In this document: one piece after another, positions 37,301 to 49,200 of the stretch
Numbering within the stretch: position 1 is the first letter of the stretch
Layout of the letters: every line of letters begins with the position of its first letter
Assembly (NCBI RefSeq): GCF_963924675.1
Contig: NC_089223.1
Location: 5,654,881 to 5,718,880, forward strand
Reading direction: 5' to 3'
Source: Phocoena phocoena
Lineage: Eukaryota; Chordata; Mammalia; Artiodactyla; Phocoenidae
Length of the DNA: 64,000 bases
The notes under the pieces: model-generated
What the model saw: the letters and a program-made list of their open reading frames with translations, nothing else
Database searches by the model: none
What the model was told of the DNA's origin: nothing
Made by a program: the position numbers and the translations under genes

Positions 37301-38107
37301 TCGGAAACGGAGCAGGACCCTATGGTCTATGCCCTCTGTGTCCTCAGCCTTCCTTTTGTCTGTGGAAAAATTTAGCCAAAGAATAAGTTTAATCAGAGAA
37401 GTGAGAACATGCAGAAACAAAGGAAAACCGTCAAAGGAGACCAAATAATAATAGTTTAGTCACTGAGCCTAGTCAAGGACCTTTAGTTCCTTCCCAAGGA
37501 CTATAGATAATATTCTGAGCCATATCCTGAGAGCTGTGTTGTAGATACTGAAACCGCCGCCAGGTGGAAGAAGTTAACTACATGGTGATCAGACTGTAGC
37601 CGTGACATAAGCTGCTGCAGTTTCGAGAACTGGCTGCAAGGAAATGGGAACACACCGACCCTGGAACTGAAGACTAACTGTACTTAGAACAATCAAGGGA
37701 CTTCCCTGGTGGCCCAGTGGGTAAGACTCCATGCTCTCAATGCAGGGGACCCGGTTCGATCCCTGGTCAGGGAAATAGATTCCACATGCGTGCCGCAAGG
37801 AAGATCCCTAGTGCCCCAACTAACACCTGGAACAGCCAAATAAATAAATATTGAAAAAATCCCCCAACAATCAAGATGACCCAGATCAGACCAATTTCAG
37901 AGCTGACTGTGCTGTTTCTGCATGTAGCCCCCTCCCTCTGTCTATGAAAGTTCTTGCCCACTGATTGTGTGGGTGAGGGGGTCTGCCTGGAGTCCGCCCT
38001 CCCCCCAGGTTACCGGTATCCGAAATAAAGCAAACTTTCCTTTCCACCAACCTTGCCTCTCTGTTGGCTTTGGAGTGGCGAGCAGCCGGACCCCACTTTC
38101 AGTTACA
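37301..38107 (+). mobile_element. Solo ERV-type LTR (copy B) with nested SINE
   Basis: Same LTR as 14578-15206. It is 629 bases once the 178-base SINE segment (SINE plus one duplication) is removed, exactly the length of copy A. AATAAA poly(A) signal at 38024-38029, right end CAGTTACA at 38107. The first bases are TC where the family has TG. No attached retroviral genes. Confidence 0.7.
37698..37865 (+). mobile_element. Older CHR-family SINE nested in the LTR
   Basis: Starts GGACTTCCCTGGTGGCCCAG, has GGTTCGATCCC, and ends in AAATAAATAAATATTG. Flanked by AACAATCAAG at 37688-37697 and 37866-37875. The matching single AACAGTCAAG in the sister LTR at about 14942-14951 is the empty site. Confidence 0.88.
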
Positions 38108-38224
38108 CTTCCTGCAGGGAGAGCCTTAGACAGGGGCTGGGACAGAGCTTCAGGAACGCAAGTCAAGGAGAGGAGGGCTCTTCAATCTTAATCCTTCAAC
38201 AGTAACAAGTGACACGGACAGAGG

Positions 38225-38450
38225 GCTTCCTGTTGCCAGACACCATCCAGAGAGCCTTAAACATTTAACTCATTTAATCCTCCAATAACCTAATGAAGTT
38301 GGTCCTATTATTATCTTCATTCTCCAGATGAAGTGACTGAGGGACAGAGAAATTAATAGCCTACGGTCTTCCAGCAAGTCAGTGGTGGAATGAAATTTAA
38401 ACCCAGACAGTCTGGCTACTTAGATTCTAAACAACTGGCTTCCTGTGCTT
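38225..38450 (-). repeat. MIR SINE fragment
   Basis: Antisense MIR: CATTTAACTCATTTAATCCT, 'tcctattattatcttcattc', 'agatgaagtgactgaggga' and 'ccagcaagtcagtggtgga' in order. Confidence 0.8.
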
Positions 38451-41335
38451 CCTGTGTTACTTGATACTTTCAAGTCTACTAAGGGTTTTCCCTTTGTGTG
38501 GAATATACTCTTTTCCTCATCCAGTATTAACATCTCCTTCCCCAATTTCTTTACTGCCTGACACCTCTCATTTTTCACAATACCTTAAGCAACGCTTTCA
38601 AACTCTGCATCAGCACATTATAGTATTAGCTTAAAGATGACCAATTTGGACCTACAAAAATGACAGTATCATATGTTTTGATGTAGTATCTACCTGTGTT
38701 TTATGAATATTACTTATGGATATTTCTTTCCCACTAAGGAGGAACCCACCCCAGAGTCCAAACTTTTTAAAATCACTGTTACTCCAAAGACTATCAGAGT
38801 ATCTGCCACATACTATATATTTCTTAAATGATTACGGAATATAATAGTAAATGATGATGCAAAGAAATTCTGAAGTAAAGAGGCAGATGAGATGATGAAA
38901 AGGAGATGACAAAGCAAAAGACTTTGAGGACATTAAATCGATGATGCAGAAATCATAATTTAGCTAACTTCTTAAGGATAGGTATCAACATTGCTCATAA
39001 AATGTATAATATCTTTCTATTTCACTCTTAGGGTTAAGTCACTCCCAAGTCTGTTGATTAATTGACATATTTCCTATTTCAGTTCCACAGTGTATAGTCA
39101 TGTTGAAGGGTACAAGTCCAACAGAAGCAGAAATCCTAAGTGGTTGGGAAATATGTTACCATACAATCTGAGTCAAGTAATTCTTTAAAAATGGAAGATA
39201 ATGTGGGTCAGTATTATGACTGATTGGAAAGTGCACTTAAGATCAAAGAGATGATAACAAATGGAAGCTTTCTGCAGAAGTGCTCAGCATGAAGACGGTG
39301 CTGTAGAGCACTGTTCGTTCCCCACTGAATACATGTGGGCAGAGGAACAGACTTTAAAAATAAGGGATGTGGCTAAACTACGTAGAAGTTTTAAAGATAA
39401 ATGTAAGTATAAGCCAACACCAACAGCTATAACCTATTTGTTTTATGAGGGAAGAAATGAATTTTTAAGATATACTAAGTGCAAATCTGCAAAGGGTCTA
39501 AAATAAAGATGACCGATATCATGGACATAGGTGACATTATGAGTTCTTGGGATTGGGATTTGTAGATTCTATAGTTCATGAACAAATCTATATGGTCTGT
39601 TACAGACTCAGTGGATAACCTAGTCTCTTATATATCTGAGATCAATACTACCTTATATCTTCTTCTACTGTTGCTTTCTTTTTTTAAATTCAAATATCAT
39701 TATCACTTCTCTCCTCACTACCTCAAAGCTTCTGTGAAGTTCATCCTTTACTTCTTCTTAATTCAAAGCCGCTCCTTCCTTGTGTGCTCTGGACTTACTA
39801 TATTTCTGCCTTCATTTTTAAAATTTTACAGCATTCTTTCTCCATTGATTTCTAAGCTGTCTGTCTCCTCTAATCTTAAAACCCATGAACCTGTAACCTC
39901 TTTAAATACTGTACTACTAGTGGTAAAAATTCTCAAAAGGCTTGTCTTATCTCAGCGGCTTAATTTTCTCACCACTTACTCCATTCTTACCTATTTTCAT
40001 CTGGCTTCAACCATCATACTGCATCTGCTCTCTCCAAGGTTTCAGGAAAAAAGAAAAGATCGTTCATGGAGTAGGTCTCAGAGAACATGAGAAGTGATGA
40101 GAGCAAAGGAACGAGGTGTAAGTAAGCCCTGGAAAGGGGAGACACGGTCAAATTTATGGGAAATTGCCTGGAGAACAGCATGGAGAGAAGGGCTTAGTCA
40201 AGCCATGTCCACAAAGCAGTGATACAGTCAGCCTGTGGTGACACCACATTGGGACACTGCACAGTAGAAGATCTGATCTTCATGAGACCCAGCAGAGGAA
40301 AGACCGAAGAGTCAATGAGTTGACTGGAAATTCACGAACCACTTTCATGACCAATAAAGAGATGTCATCACCACAGTAACGGAAAGTGTGGTATCTGTAC
40401 AACAAAGTCTGCATCTGGTAGGGGCTGTGCCTTTACTGTACAATTTCAGATACTGTGGTTGGGATGACTGAAGGGAGCATAGAAAAGAGAGAAGGGTGAG
40501 TGAGGCCCACGAGTAGTGTGTAAACTGGATGAGAGCCAGTGGTCTGAAGGCTCTGTGTGTTTAAGAAGCCTCTACGATTTGCTATCCTGAGGCCAAGAAT
40601 CCAAGTCCAAAAGATTCTCTCTGTTAGTTTTCACCATAATATCTAAAAACTGGGATGAATTCTTCTTTTCTCCAAGATTCTGTATTTAGTAAGGCTCATT
40701 AACTGCCCTTCTGCTCATCCCAGGCCAGTGTTCTCAGAGGCCTTTGTGGGCACTGGTCCTGCAGTGCATCAGAATTTGTTGCTTGGAATAGCTTATCACA
40801 CCCACCTTGATGACCACCATTCTCAAAGAAGACTCTCCAGGTAAAGGTCTGGCTGCACAGTGTAACCAATTAAAACTTGGTAAGAAGGAGGACAGTTTCT
40901 TACAGAAATAACTACCCCAAGATAAGTTGCCACAAAAAAATAGGCATATCTTACAAGTTTTTCAATTCTGGGGAGAAGGGGGTCATGAGAATCAGACATT
41001 ATTTAAAATTTTTTCACTTTAGTTTACAAAAGCAGAACTTATGAAATCATTTTTGGTTAAGAAATAGCTTCCTTATATATCCAGGAAAATAGGGTTAGGG
41101 TTAGAGTTAAAAAAGACAAAATCATAAATATTTCAAAAATGTAACCACAATAAATTTCCCCTCATCAGTTAATTCAGTGATTAATTGCTGTCCTTCTAGA
41201 TCTGGTTACTAGTCAGAACTAAAACTGAGTTCTGGATATCCTGACTCAGTGTTATGGTCTGAAAGTTGTTGAAATGATGTCTTCTCAGAAGCCTGGACTC
41301 AGAGTCTATTCTCTGAATTGTCGACATCAGTCCAA
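38451..41335. other. Intergenic DNA, long frame without homology
   Basis: A 170-codon plus-strand frame at 39578-40090 is rich in Leu, Ser and Phe because it translates a pyrimidine-rich stretch. It shows no conserved motif, and no promoter or splice sites were noted. 38510-38640 may be an old L2 relic. The rest has nothing recognised. Confidence 0.4.
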
Positions 41336-41585
41336 GGGTTTTTTTCTTTTTTAATGTTTATTTATTTATTTATTTTTTGGCTGCATCGTGTCTTAGTCGT
41401 GGCATGCGGGATCTTCACCGCGTCCTGCAGGATCTTTTCGTTGTGGCGCACGGGCTCTGTAGTTGCGGCGTGGGGGCTTAGTTACCCTGCGGCATTTGGG
41501 ACCCCATTTCCCCGACCAGGGATCAAACCCGTGTCCCCTGAATTGGAAGGTGGATTCTTAACCACTGGACCACCAGGGAAGTCCC
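41336..41585 (-). mobile_element. CHR-family SINE, older copy
   Basis: T-rich tail with TTTATTTATTTATTT, antisense body 'ggctgcatcgtgtcttagtc', head ending CCACCAGGGAAGTCCC at 41585. Flanked by near-identical TCCAAGG-type sequences (41330s and 41588), consistent with a target duplication. Confidence 0.87.
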
Positions 41586-41599
41586 ATTCCAAGGTTTTA

Positions 41600-43241
41600 A
41601 GTTACCTAAATATCTTGGAAATTATCCTCAAGCTGACATATGACAAAACATGATTAGTCTTTAAAAAAAGCTAATCAGAAAAATGATTCAATTAAGATGA
41701 ATAAAATCCAATCTTTTATAATCATAAATATTATGTAAGAGTAAAGTTAGCCTATTTGATCAGTAAACGTATTTAAGTTTAGAAAAAGCAAACTCAAATA
41801 GAATAAAACATAAGCTTGTTTTATACTTAACCGTGATGAATCAGAAGACATAGCTTTTTTTTTTTTAACTAAACTAAAATTATTAAACTGGTCTTGTTTG
41901 CCACAGAGTTATCTTAATTATGTTAGCCTGGAATCTCAAAACATTTTTGAGATAGTTTTTGTAGGAAAACACATTTTAGATTTATTCCAACCTTGGACTG
42001 GAATAGGATGACCTTTGCGGGCTCGAGTTATTCCTCAGACCAGCAGTTTGTCATGTCTGCCTGGTACGAATGAGTCCCCATTAATTAAAGCCAGTGATCT
42101 TGAATTTTTTTCCTCACCTTCTACCGGAAAATTAAGGTTACACCAAATTTTTTGTTATTAATTTAAGGATGTAACTTCTGTCATATATTAATATTGCCTT
42201 TTAAATAGAAATTGTTATTTCATGTTTGTAATATATCCAATGGAATTAGAATGACATATCAAACCTGAAAGGAACAAATTAATTCTGACTAAATGAAGTG
42301 GGTTCTCTAAAGTTCAGGGCACCATGCCCTAGATTGTCCTAGACTGCAACAGGGGGACATTTAGCTCTGCATCTGCATTTAATATGTTCTGGTATTAAGA
42401 GAGAAGTTTTTATTTAATCTGTGGAAATTAACATCAAAAATAAAAGAAGTAAAAGTTAACGTAAGGTTTATAACAGATATATTTATTATTGTCTCTTAAA
42501 TGAACACTTTAGAGAGTAGAATCCACAATATACCAAATTTAGGTTGATTCAAATCTAGTAAGTACATGGTAGAAATGGGCACCATCAGAGATAACAGAAA
42601 TATTAAAGATGAAAAAGCAGAGAAATGGTCTACCAGTGACAACAAGCAGGAATCTTACCCCCAAAGGAAACAATGCATTCGTCTGTGCATTATCCAGGAA
42701 TCTTGTCACAAGTCAAAGAAAACATGTCACCTGTGAGTCTAAACAAATAACGCCAAAAAATTAAACTATATTTTGGTCTATCAGAAATAAACGTGGAACT
42801 TTTCACATCGTCTGCCTTGAAATCATGCAGAGTATCATTTCATACTATAGACACAAGCGGATGAGAGTCTTTACCTTTTCTTTAATGAGGAGACTGGAAA
42901 TGCTCTTCATAAAGTTTGAATATTCCATTTCTAAAATTCATAGATAAGGCATAGCGACTTGTCAGGATGTTTTAGGCTGCATGAAATAAAATGCTTCCAT
43001 CTTCAGTATTTCTTACTGTTGTTTGGTTTTGCTTTCCTGAGATTCTAAGTATCAATGCTTTGACAATAGCTGAGAGATGGGAGGAAAGGACTTGTCAGAA
43101 AAATGTCATCATTGCCACCACTCCAACCTATAATGTATCTTGAATTCAAAACATACTCGCACGGGTTAAAATAACTTTCTGATTCCGGGATTCACCTTCA
43201 CCAGAATTACCAGTAAGGCAAGGAAAGGCACAGTAACTCAC
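41600..43241. other. Intergenic DNA, nothing recognised
   Basis: AT-rich unique-looking sequence with only short frames. Confidence 0.4.
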
Positions 43242-43331
43242 TGCTGGCTCATGGTGACTTCAGTAATGGAGGCTTTGCCAGAATCAATATTTTGAAATGT
43301 TTCATTGTTTGGCCCTCTGAAGATGTCACAG
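43242..43331 (-). other. Exon-like 90-base segment, unconfirmed
   Basis: On the minus strand a pyrimidine-rich tract and AG (43332-43333) precede an open 90-base segment that is followed by a strong donor GTGAGT at 43241-43236. The length is a multiple of three, and in one frame it reads through without a stop (about 29 codons plus split codons). I do not recognise the encoded peptide. A chance match is quite possible, since decoy splice pairs are common. No neighbouring exons were identified. Confidence 0.2.
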
Positions 43332-44501
43332 CTGGCAGTGAATGAGAGCAGTAAGGATAGGTGAAAAAATGGACTTCTTCTGAGAAGTAGAAGAGAGGCA
43401 ATTAGGAAAGAGAATACTGGAAAAATCACAGGGGTATTCTCAGGCCGATCAATTTTAGGAACAACGACATGGATTGAAGGATCTGGAAATAGATTTGTTC
43501 AAAATTGTCCATGCTTACATACCCACTTGCAAATTCCTCAGGACCCACTCCCCGCCCCGCCCAAGGTACATCAGCGTTTGAAGACGGTAAACCTAACTTG
43601 CTAAAATTACTTTAATGAGATCTCTTTAACTTCCTAAAGGACCTTTAATAATGTGATCTCTTTAAAAGGGAATATAATCCAGACGTATTGATAATAGCAT
43701 CAAGATGCAATTGAAATTTTGTGAAAATTGACAGCTTATTTCTAAAATGTATATGGAAATTTAAAGGACCAAGAAGAGCCAAGGTAAACTTGAAAACAAA
43801 AAGTAGAGGAAATAGAGAACTTAAACTATTGAATTAAGACTTATGAAAAGGCAACAATAATTAAGACAGTGTAGCAAGGGCACAAGAATAAACAGACCCA
43901 TGGGTCGGAAACAAATCTATACATGTACAGTTGCCTGATGTAAAAGAAAGATAACAATCTGGTACAGTGAGGAAAAGGATGGGTTTTTTGAAATGATGCT
44001 GTGCAATTGTGTCAGTAAGGACAAAACAAACATTGCATCTTGACCTCCAACCTCACACCACACACAACAGTCAATTCCGGATGAAAATGAAAGATAAAAA
44101 TATTAAGTTTGCAGAATGAAACACAGGAGAATATCTTCAGTAACCTTGGGGAAGGCAAAGATTTTTTAAACACAATACCAGAAGTGCTAACTCAAGAGGA
44201 AAAACCGTTTCTGTTTCGAGCACTTCTGTTGGTCAAAAGAATTCTTGAGGGAGTGAAATGGCCGTACACAGAGTGTGCCCAACAAATGTGTGTATGCAAA
44301 ATATGTAAAGCGCCCCCAAAAAACAACAATATAAAAGCAAACAACCTATAGGCAAAAGAATTGAATAAGCACTTTCATGCGGCCAGTGAACATAAGAAGA
44401 TGCCCAACTTCATTAGTCATTAAGGAGATGCAAGTTATAACCATGATGCAATGCCACTTAAACAACAAACTCCAAGAAGACTAAAATAAAAAATATAGAC
44501 A

Positions 44502-44778
44502 GAATCACAGACATAGAGAACAGACTGATGGTTGCCAGAGGAGGGGACTGTTGCGGGAGGGATGCAGTGGGAGGCTGGGATTAGCAGATGTAAACTTCTA
44601 TGTATAGAATGGATAAACAACAAGGTCCTACTGTACAGCACAGAGAACTATAGTCAATATTCTGTGAGAAACCATATGGAAAAGAATATTAAGAGAAGAA
44701 TGTATATATAATCGAATCGTTTTGCTGTACGGCAGTAATTAACACAATATTGTAAATCAGCTGTACTTCAGTAAAAAG
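44502..44778 (+). mobile_element. Younger L1 3' end nested in old L1
   Basis: L1 3' tail (CAGACTGATGGTTGCCAGAG, CAAGGTCCTACTGTACAGCA, TAACACAATATTGTAAATCA, then GTAAAAAG). Bounded by the duplication AAATATAGACA at 44491-44501 and 44779-44789. Sense, 5'-truncated. Confidence 0.88.
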
Positions 44779-45179
44779 AAATATAGACAAAACCAGATGT
44801 TGACGAGAATGGGATGCAACCTGAACTTTCATACTCTGATGTGAGTGTATAAATTAGTATAATCATTATGGAGGGGTTGCAAGACTTAGCAAATAAAAAT
44901 ACAGAATACCCATTTATGGAATAACACTTGGTAGTTTATACTAAAGGTGGACATACATATGGCCAAGTGACAAAGCAATTACTCCTGATTTCTATAACCA
45001 ATAAAAGTAAACCCCTGTGTTCATTATAATACTGTATAGTAATGTTCATAGCAGCACTATTTGTTATAGCCCCAAACTGAAAACAAACCTAATGTTCGTC
45101 AGTAATTTAAATGGATAGATACGTTGTGCTATATTCATGATCTGAAATACTACACAGCAGAGAAATTTAATGACCATCA

Positions 45180-45213
45180 AATTTTTCATATCTACTGGTA
45201 GATATGAAAAATT
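45180..45213. repeat. Perfect 34-base inverted repeat
   Basis: Two 16-base arms, AATTTTTCATATCTAC and its exact complement, are separated by TG. It can fold into a hairpin with no mismatch. It lies in the old L1. Confidence 0.95.
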
Positions 45214-45736
45214 CCATAACCACAATGTCTAGTAAATGAAGCCAGGTACAAAACCGTACACTCTGTATTATTCCATTTATATAAAGTTCAAAACCAGGTA
45301 AAGGTAATCTATGGATTTAGGAGGTAAAATAATGGTTACTTTGAGGAAGAACTAGGAAACAATCCATGGGAGGGGCCAAGAACGCAGCTTCTGGAGTGCT
45401 GTTTTAATTCTGGATTCAATATGAGTTTAGATGAGTGTTTCCACTTCATGAAAACTCACTGGACTGTGAGCTTGTGCACTTTTTTGTGTGAATGATATAC
45501 ATCAAAATAATCTGTTAGTTTTTAAAATATAAATGTGTATGGAAGGATTTAAAATACATGAAAACAATAGCATTTATGTGAGGGGTGGGTTGGTATAAAC
45601 AGAGGTAAAGTATTCTAACATCCTTGCATTCCCCAGAAAGAGTAAAACTACCAATTAACCAAACCAACCTATTTCTAATAAATAGACTTGACTTGTACGG
45701 CTGGTTGAGTTAGGTGACTTTTTATTGTAATTAATT

Positions 45737-45738
<2 letters not shown>

Positions 45739-45783
<45 letters not shown>

Positions 45784-45974
45784 CTGTACGCGGGCCTCTC
45801 ACTGTTGTGGCCTCTCCCGTTGCGGAGCACAGGCTCCGGATGCGCAGGCTCAGCGGCCATGGCTCACGGGCCCAGCCGATCCGCGGCACGTGGGATCCTC
45901 CCTGACCGGGGCACGAACCCGCGTCCCCTGCATCGGCAGGCGGACTCGCAACCACTGCGCCACCAGGGAAGCCC
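45739..45974 (-). mobile_element. CHR-type SINE with 42-base T tail
   Basis: A pure T run at 45739-45780 (42 bases, the longest homopolymer here), antisense CHR body, head ending ACCAGGGAAGCCC. Flanked by TAATTTCT at 45732-45739 and 45975-45982. The long uninterrupted tail suggests a young insertion. Confidence 0.94.
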
Positions 45975-45982
45975 TAATTTCT

Positions 45983-46659
45983 ATTATATATTCAGCATTA
46001 ATCTGTCACCTAGAGAGTAGATGCTATCAGAACAAATAGTTCAGGGAAGGGTGGTGTTTAGTGTAGGTGAAAAGATGAAATAAAAATATACCTTTTAGGG
46101 TTCTAGGAATAGATTACCTAGTAATTTTCAGAAGACAGCTAATTTGGGCCAAAGGTAATTTTCCCATTCCTTCTTTTAAGCCTTCTGTGTATTAGTGGAG
46201 CTTTAACGCTCTGGTAAGTGCCCCAGGAGCAGAGCAGCAGACCTCATCCTAAAGGGGCAAACCTATAAGGCCAAGGACAGAAAGACGAGAGACATCGGTT
46301 TAGCAGCATCCAGGTGCCGAGGGAAGTTTACATGAGTATTTCTCAGGTGTACGGTGGCCCATCTCCTGACAGGGAGGAAAGTCAGGCGTTGGCTTAGCGC
46401 AGGCCCAGGTGGTAGAATAAACGTGGGTTTGCTTCCCTCTGCTTCTTACCCTCCCAGAAACTGGTCACACTGATTAAGATGGGACCACACAATTGCTACT
46501 TGTTTTATTTTTATAAAATTAGTGTTTATACTGAAGAAAAAAATCTATTTGAATCAGAAACATAATTTGGGGGGAAAATCAAATATAAATGAGATAAAGA
46601 AGTATAATGGAATTTAATTTAGGAACAACTTGTTTAGAAACTTGTGTATTTAGAAATTG
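45983..46659. other. Intergenic DNA, nothing recognised
   Basis: No repeat or gene that I can support. Confidence 0.4.
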
Positions 46660-46890
46660 ACAAGGAACATTTTTCTTTCTGGGACTAAGTTTCCTCATCC
46701 GTGAAATGGGGATAATAATAATATACATATTTCAAGATTATTGTGAGAATTATATGAGATACATAACTTTAACTTCAGGCTCCAGGACACGTTAGTTATG
46801 TGAACTTAGGCAAGTTATGAACACGTAACCTCTCTGCATTTTAGCTTTTCCATCTGTAAAATGAGAACATAGTAGCACTCATCATTCATA
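46660..46890 (+). repeat. Two MIR-like fragments in tandem
   Basis: First copy: GTTTCCTCATCCGTGAAATG and 'attattgtgagaattatatg'. Second copy from about 46775: 'tatgtgaacttaggcaagtt', 'aacctctctgcattttagct' and CCATCTGTAAAATGAGAAC. Both sense. Confidence 0.65.
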
Positions 46891-47894
46891 TAGATATTTT
46901 CTTTTAAACACGTGGTATAAATAGTGTGATGTACACACACACATGAACATACAGGTCTGTATATGTGTGCGTCAGTTAATTTTCATGCTTAGTCTGCTTT
47001 TGAAATACACTAATCTATTAATCAGCAGATTGTTAAAAGAACTTTTCATTGGGGAAATATATTGTGTTCAAGAAATTTTATGCGCATTGTTCTCCCTTTG
47101 AAGGTATGAGAGGTGAGAATCTGGAAAGCTCAGCAGTTTGCCTTTCGGAGGAAAACACTCCAACTCCAGAGCTCTATGTGATTCTGTGTCTTCCACTCCA
47201 CAGAGCCCTTCAACCCAACTAAATGGTTGGTCACCTCTCCATTGGGAATGCCAGTGAGTCCTTTATGGTACAGTCCTCCTGGCAGCGTACTTTCTGATAG
47301 ATCAGCTTCCTTCTTGGTAGGAGGTGCCCCCACCAAGCTGGCTTTTGATTCTGAGCTTTACTCCTACCAATGCCCACCTTGGAGCAAACATCCCTCCACG
47401 GTGCTTGTAAAAGTGCCTGACAGTGGAGTGGGGACTTGGCTAAGCTGACAGCACACTGCGTGACTGCCTTTTTGCCTTCGTGCAAATAAACACGTATTTG
47501 TTATATTTTGGTCTAACTACCTGTATCCATTCCAGTGTATGACACGGTGATGAAGTTCTCTACGTTTCAGAAATACTTGCACAAGTGAAATAAAGTTGCA
47601 GGCACAGAGATGCATCCGCTTTACCCACCTTCCAAACTATGGAAACAGAGTCTTCCAGTCAAACAAGAGCTACTTCTCCTCCCACCCTTCTCTGGTCTAA
47701 AACTCTAGCTGCAAGTTGGAGAGGCTGGGAGAAGGGAAACCTAACCAGGCGGCCACCCACCCTTCCCTGCAGACTGGCACCCTTCCCTGCCAATTGCAGC
47801 CCTTTGCTTGGGTGAAGTGAAGAAATAGCTCACGTTTAACGAAGACTAAAGCATTGCTTATAAATTAAGCTGAACATGTTGTAGTCTCTGAGTC
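46891..47894. other. Intergenic DNA, nothing recognised
   Basis: Several 70-84 codon frames overlap on both strands at 47130-47485, with no domain. A TGTACACACACACATG patch lies near 46932. Confidence 0.4.
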
Positions 47895-47903
47895 CAGATT
47901 GGA

Positions 47904-48244
47904 TTTTCTTTTTTAACCTCTTTATTGGAGTATAATTGCATAACAATGTTGTGTTAGTTTGTGCTGTATAACAAAGTGAATCAGCTATACAGTATACATA
48001 TATCCCCATATCCCCACCCTCTTGTGTCTCCCTCCCACCCTCCCTATCCTACCCCTCTAGGTGGTCACAAAGCACCGAGCTGATCTCCCTGTGCTATGCG
48101 GCTGCTTCCCACTAGCTATTTTACATTTGGTAGTGTATATATGTCAATGCTACTCTTTCACTTCGTCCCAGTTTACCCTTCCCCCTTCCCGTGTCCTCAA
48201 GTCCATTCTCTACCTCTGTATCTTTATTCCTGTCCTGCCCCATA
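47904..48244 (-). mobile_element. L1 3' end with 9-base TSD
   Basis: Antisense tail: 'cctctttattggagtataat', ACAATGTTGTGTTAGTTTG, 'ctccctgtgctatgcggctg'. Flanked by CAGATTGGA at 47895-47903 and 48245-48253. Its 3' end differs from the other tails here, so it is another L1 subfamily. Confidence 0.86.
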
Positions 48245-48253
48245 CAGATTGGA

Positions 48254-48691
48254 CTTTTATGATTTAAAATAGCCCTAGGGTCAGCTGTCACCTAAGGATG
48301 GATGGGAAAGTCAGGGGATCTGTCCAACTTTCCACTTAGAGCCACGGTGAAGACATTTGAAAGGAAGAGAAGGAAACAAAACTAAAGTTTTAATTTCATC
48401 ATAAATCATTTTTATTCAGTGTGTTTATAAAAATAATTCAATGTCATATTGAATTTATATTATATAAAAATATTGAGAATGATATTCTACTTCTTAGTAT
48501 AACTGGTTTGACTGATGGGACTCAATTTCTGTGTGTACTATCACAAAATGGTTTTATTTTTCCATTAGCTGTCATCATCTGTATTCTTTCGAAAATCCCT
48601 CTTTCTCTTTCCATTATATATAAGCATCTTTAATGTTGTCCCTAATTCATAGCACTTTCAGTCATTTTCAGTTACTAAAACAGCTTCATTA
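48254..48691. other. Intergenic DNA, nothing recognised
   Basis: AT-rich, with a 70-codon hydrophobic frame at 48421-48633 that lacks homology. Confidence 0.4.
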
Positions 48692-48812
48692 GGGAATTCC
48701 CTGGTGGTCCAGTGGTTCAGAGTCCAAGCTTCCAGTACAGGGGGTACGGGTTCGATCTCTGGTGGGGGAACTAAGATCCCCCAGGCTACATACGGTGGCC
48801 AAAAAACACAAC
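48692..48812 (+). mobile_element. Short older CHR-family SINE
   Basis: GGGAATTCCCTGGTGGTCCA head, GGTTCGATCTC box and a short diverged body ending in AAAAAACACA. Lacks the long 3' part of other copies. Confidence 0.8.
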
Positions 48813-48971
48813 TTTGTTATATTTTTAAAATTTAGCTACACATCTTTAAAGCTACAATCTTAAGCTCTCCCTTTCTCCCCAGTTCCTTCAGTGGGAGTTG
48901 AATAAAAAGGGAGGTTTCTTCTCTTATACTTTTCCTCCATCCGACTTCCCAGTGGTTTCTCCAAATACATC

Positions 48972-49186
48972 TTTTTTTTTTTTTTTTTTTTTGTGGTACG
49001 CGGGCCTCTACACTGTTGTGGCCTCTCCCGTTGCGGAGCACAGGCTCCGGACGCGCAAGCTCAGCGGCCATGGCTCACAGGCCCAGCCGCTCCGCGGCAC
49101 GTGGGATCTTCCTGGACCAGGGCACGAACCTATGTGCCCTGTATCAGTAGGCGGACTCTCATCCACTGCGCCACCAGCGAAGCCCC
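48972..49186 (-). mobile_element. CHR-type SINE with 14-base TSD
   Basis: Poly(T) from 48972, antisense body, head ending CCACCAGCGAAGCCCC. Flanked by TCTCCAAATACATC at 48958-48971 and 49187-49200. Young subfamily. Confidence 0.94.
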
Positions 49187-49200
49187 TCTCCAAATACATC

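Larger units (their letters stand above)
43690..45515 (+). mobile_element. Old L1 (L1M-like), interrupted
   Basis: Sense ORF2-derived pieces: 'gaccaagaagagccaaggta', 'cagtgtagcaagggcacaag', 'ggagatgcaagttataacca', then, beyond a nested younger L1 at 44502-44778, 'gatgttgacgagaatgggat', 'tcatagcagcactatttgtt' and the tail region to about 45515. Many stops and indels. A 34-base perfect palindrome lies within it at 45180-45213. Confidence 0.7.

Noticed and set aside
37021..37386. A 121-codon frame just left of and into the LTR.
   Set aside because: No domain, and its end is contributed by the LTR. Most likely a chance frame.
39578..40090. A 170-codon plus-strand frame rich in Leu, Phe and Ser.
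   Set aside because: It translates a pyrimidine-rich stretch. I see no known family, no splice or promoter context, and no conserved motif.
41091..41105. A TTAGGG-like telomere motif (about 2.5 units).
   Set aside because: Too short to be an interstitial telomere; expected by chance.
43238..43429. A 63-codon minus-strand frame starting with a hydrophobic run that looks like a signal peptide.
   Set aside because: The hydrophobic part lies upstream of the acceptor-like AG and is most simply a translated polypyrimidine tract. Only the exon-like part is reported, with low confidence.
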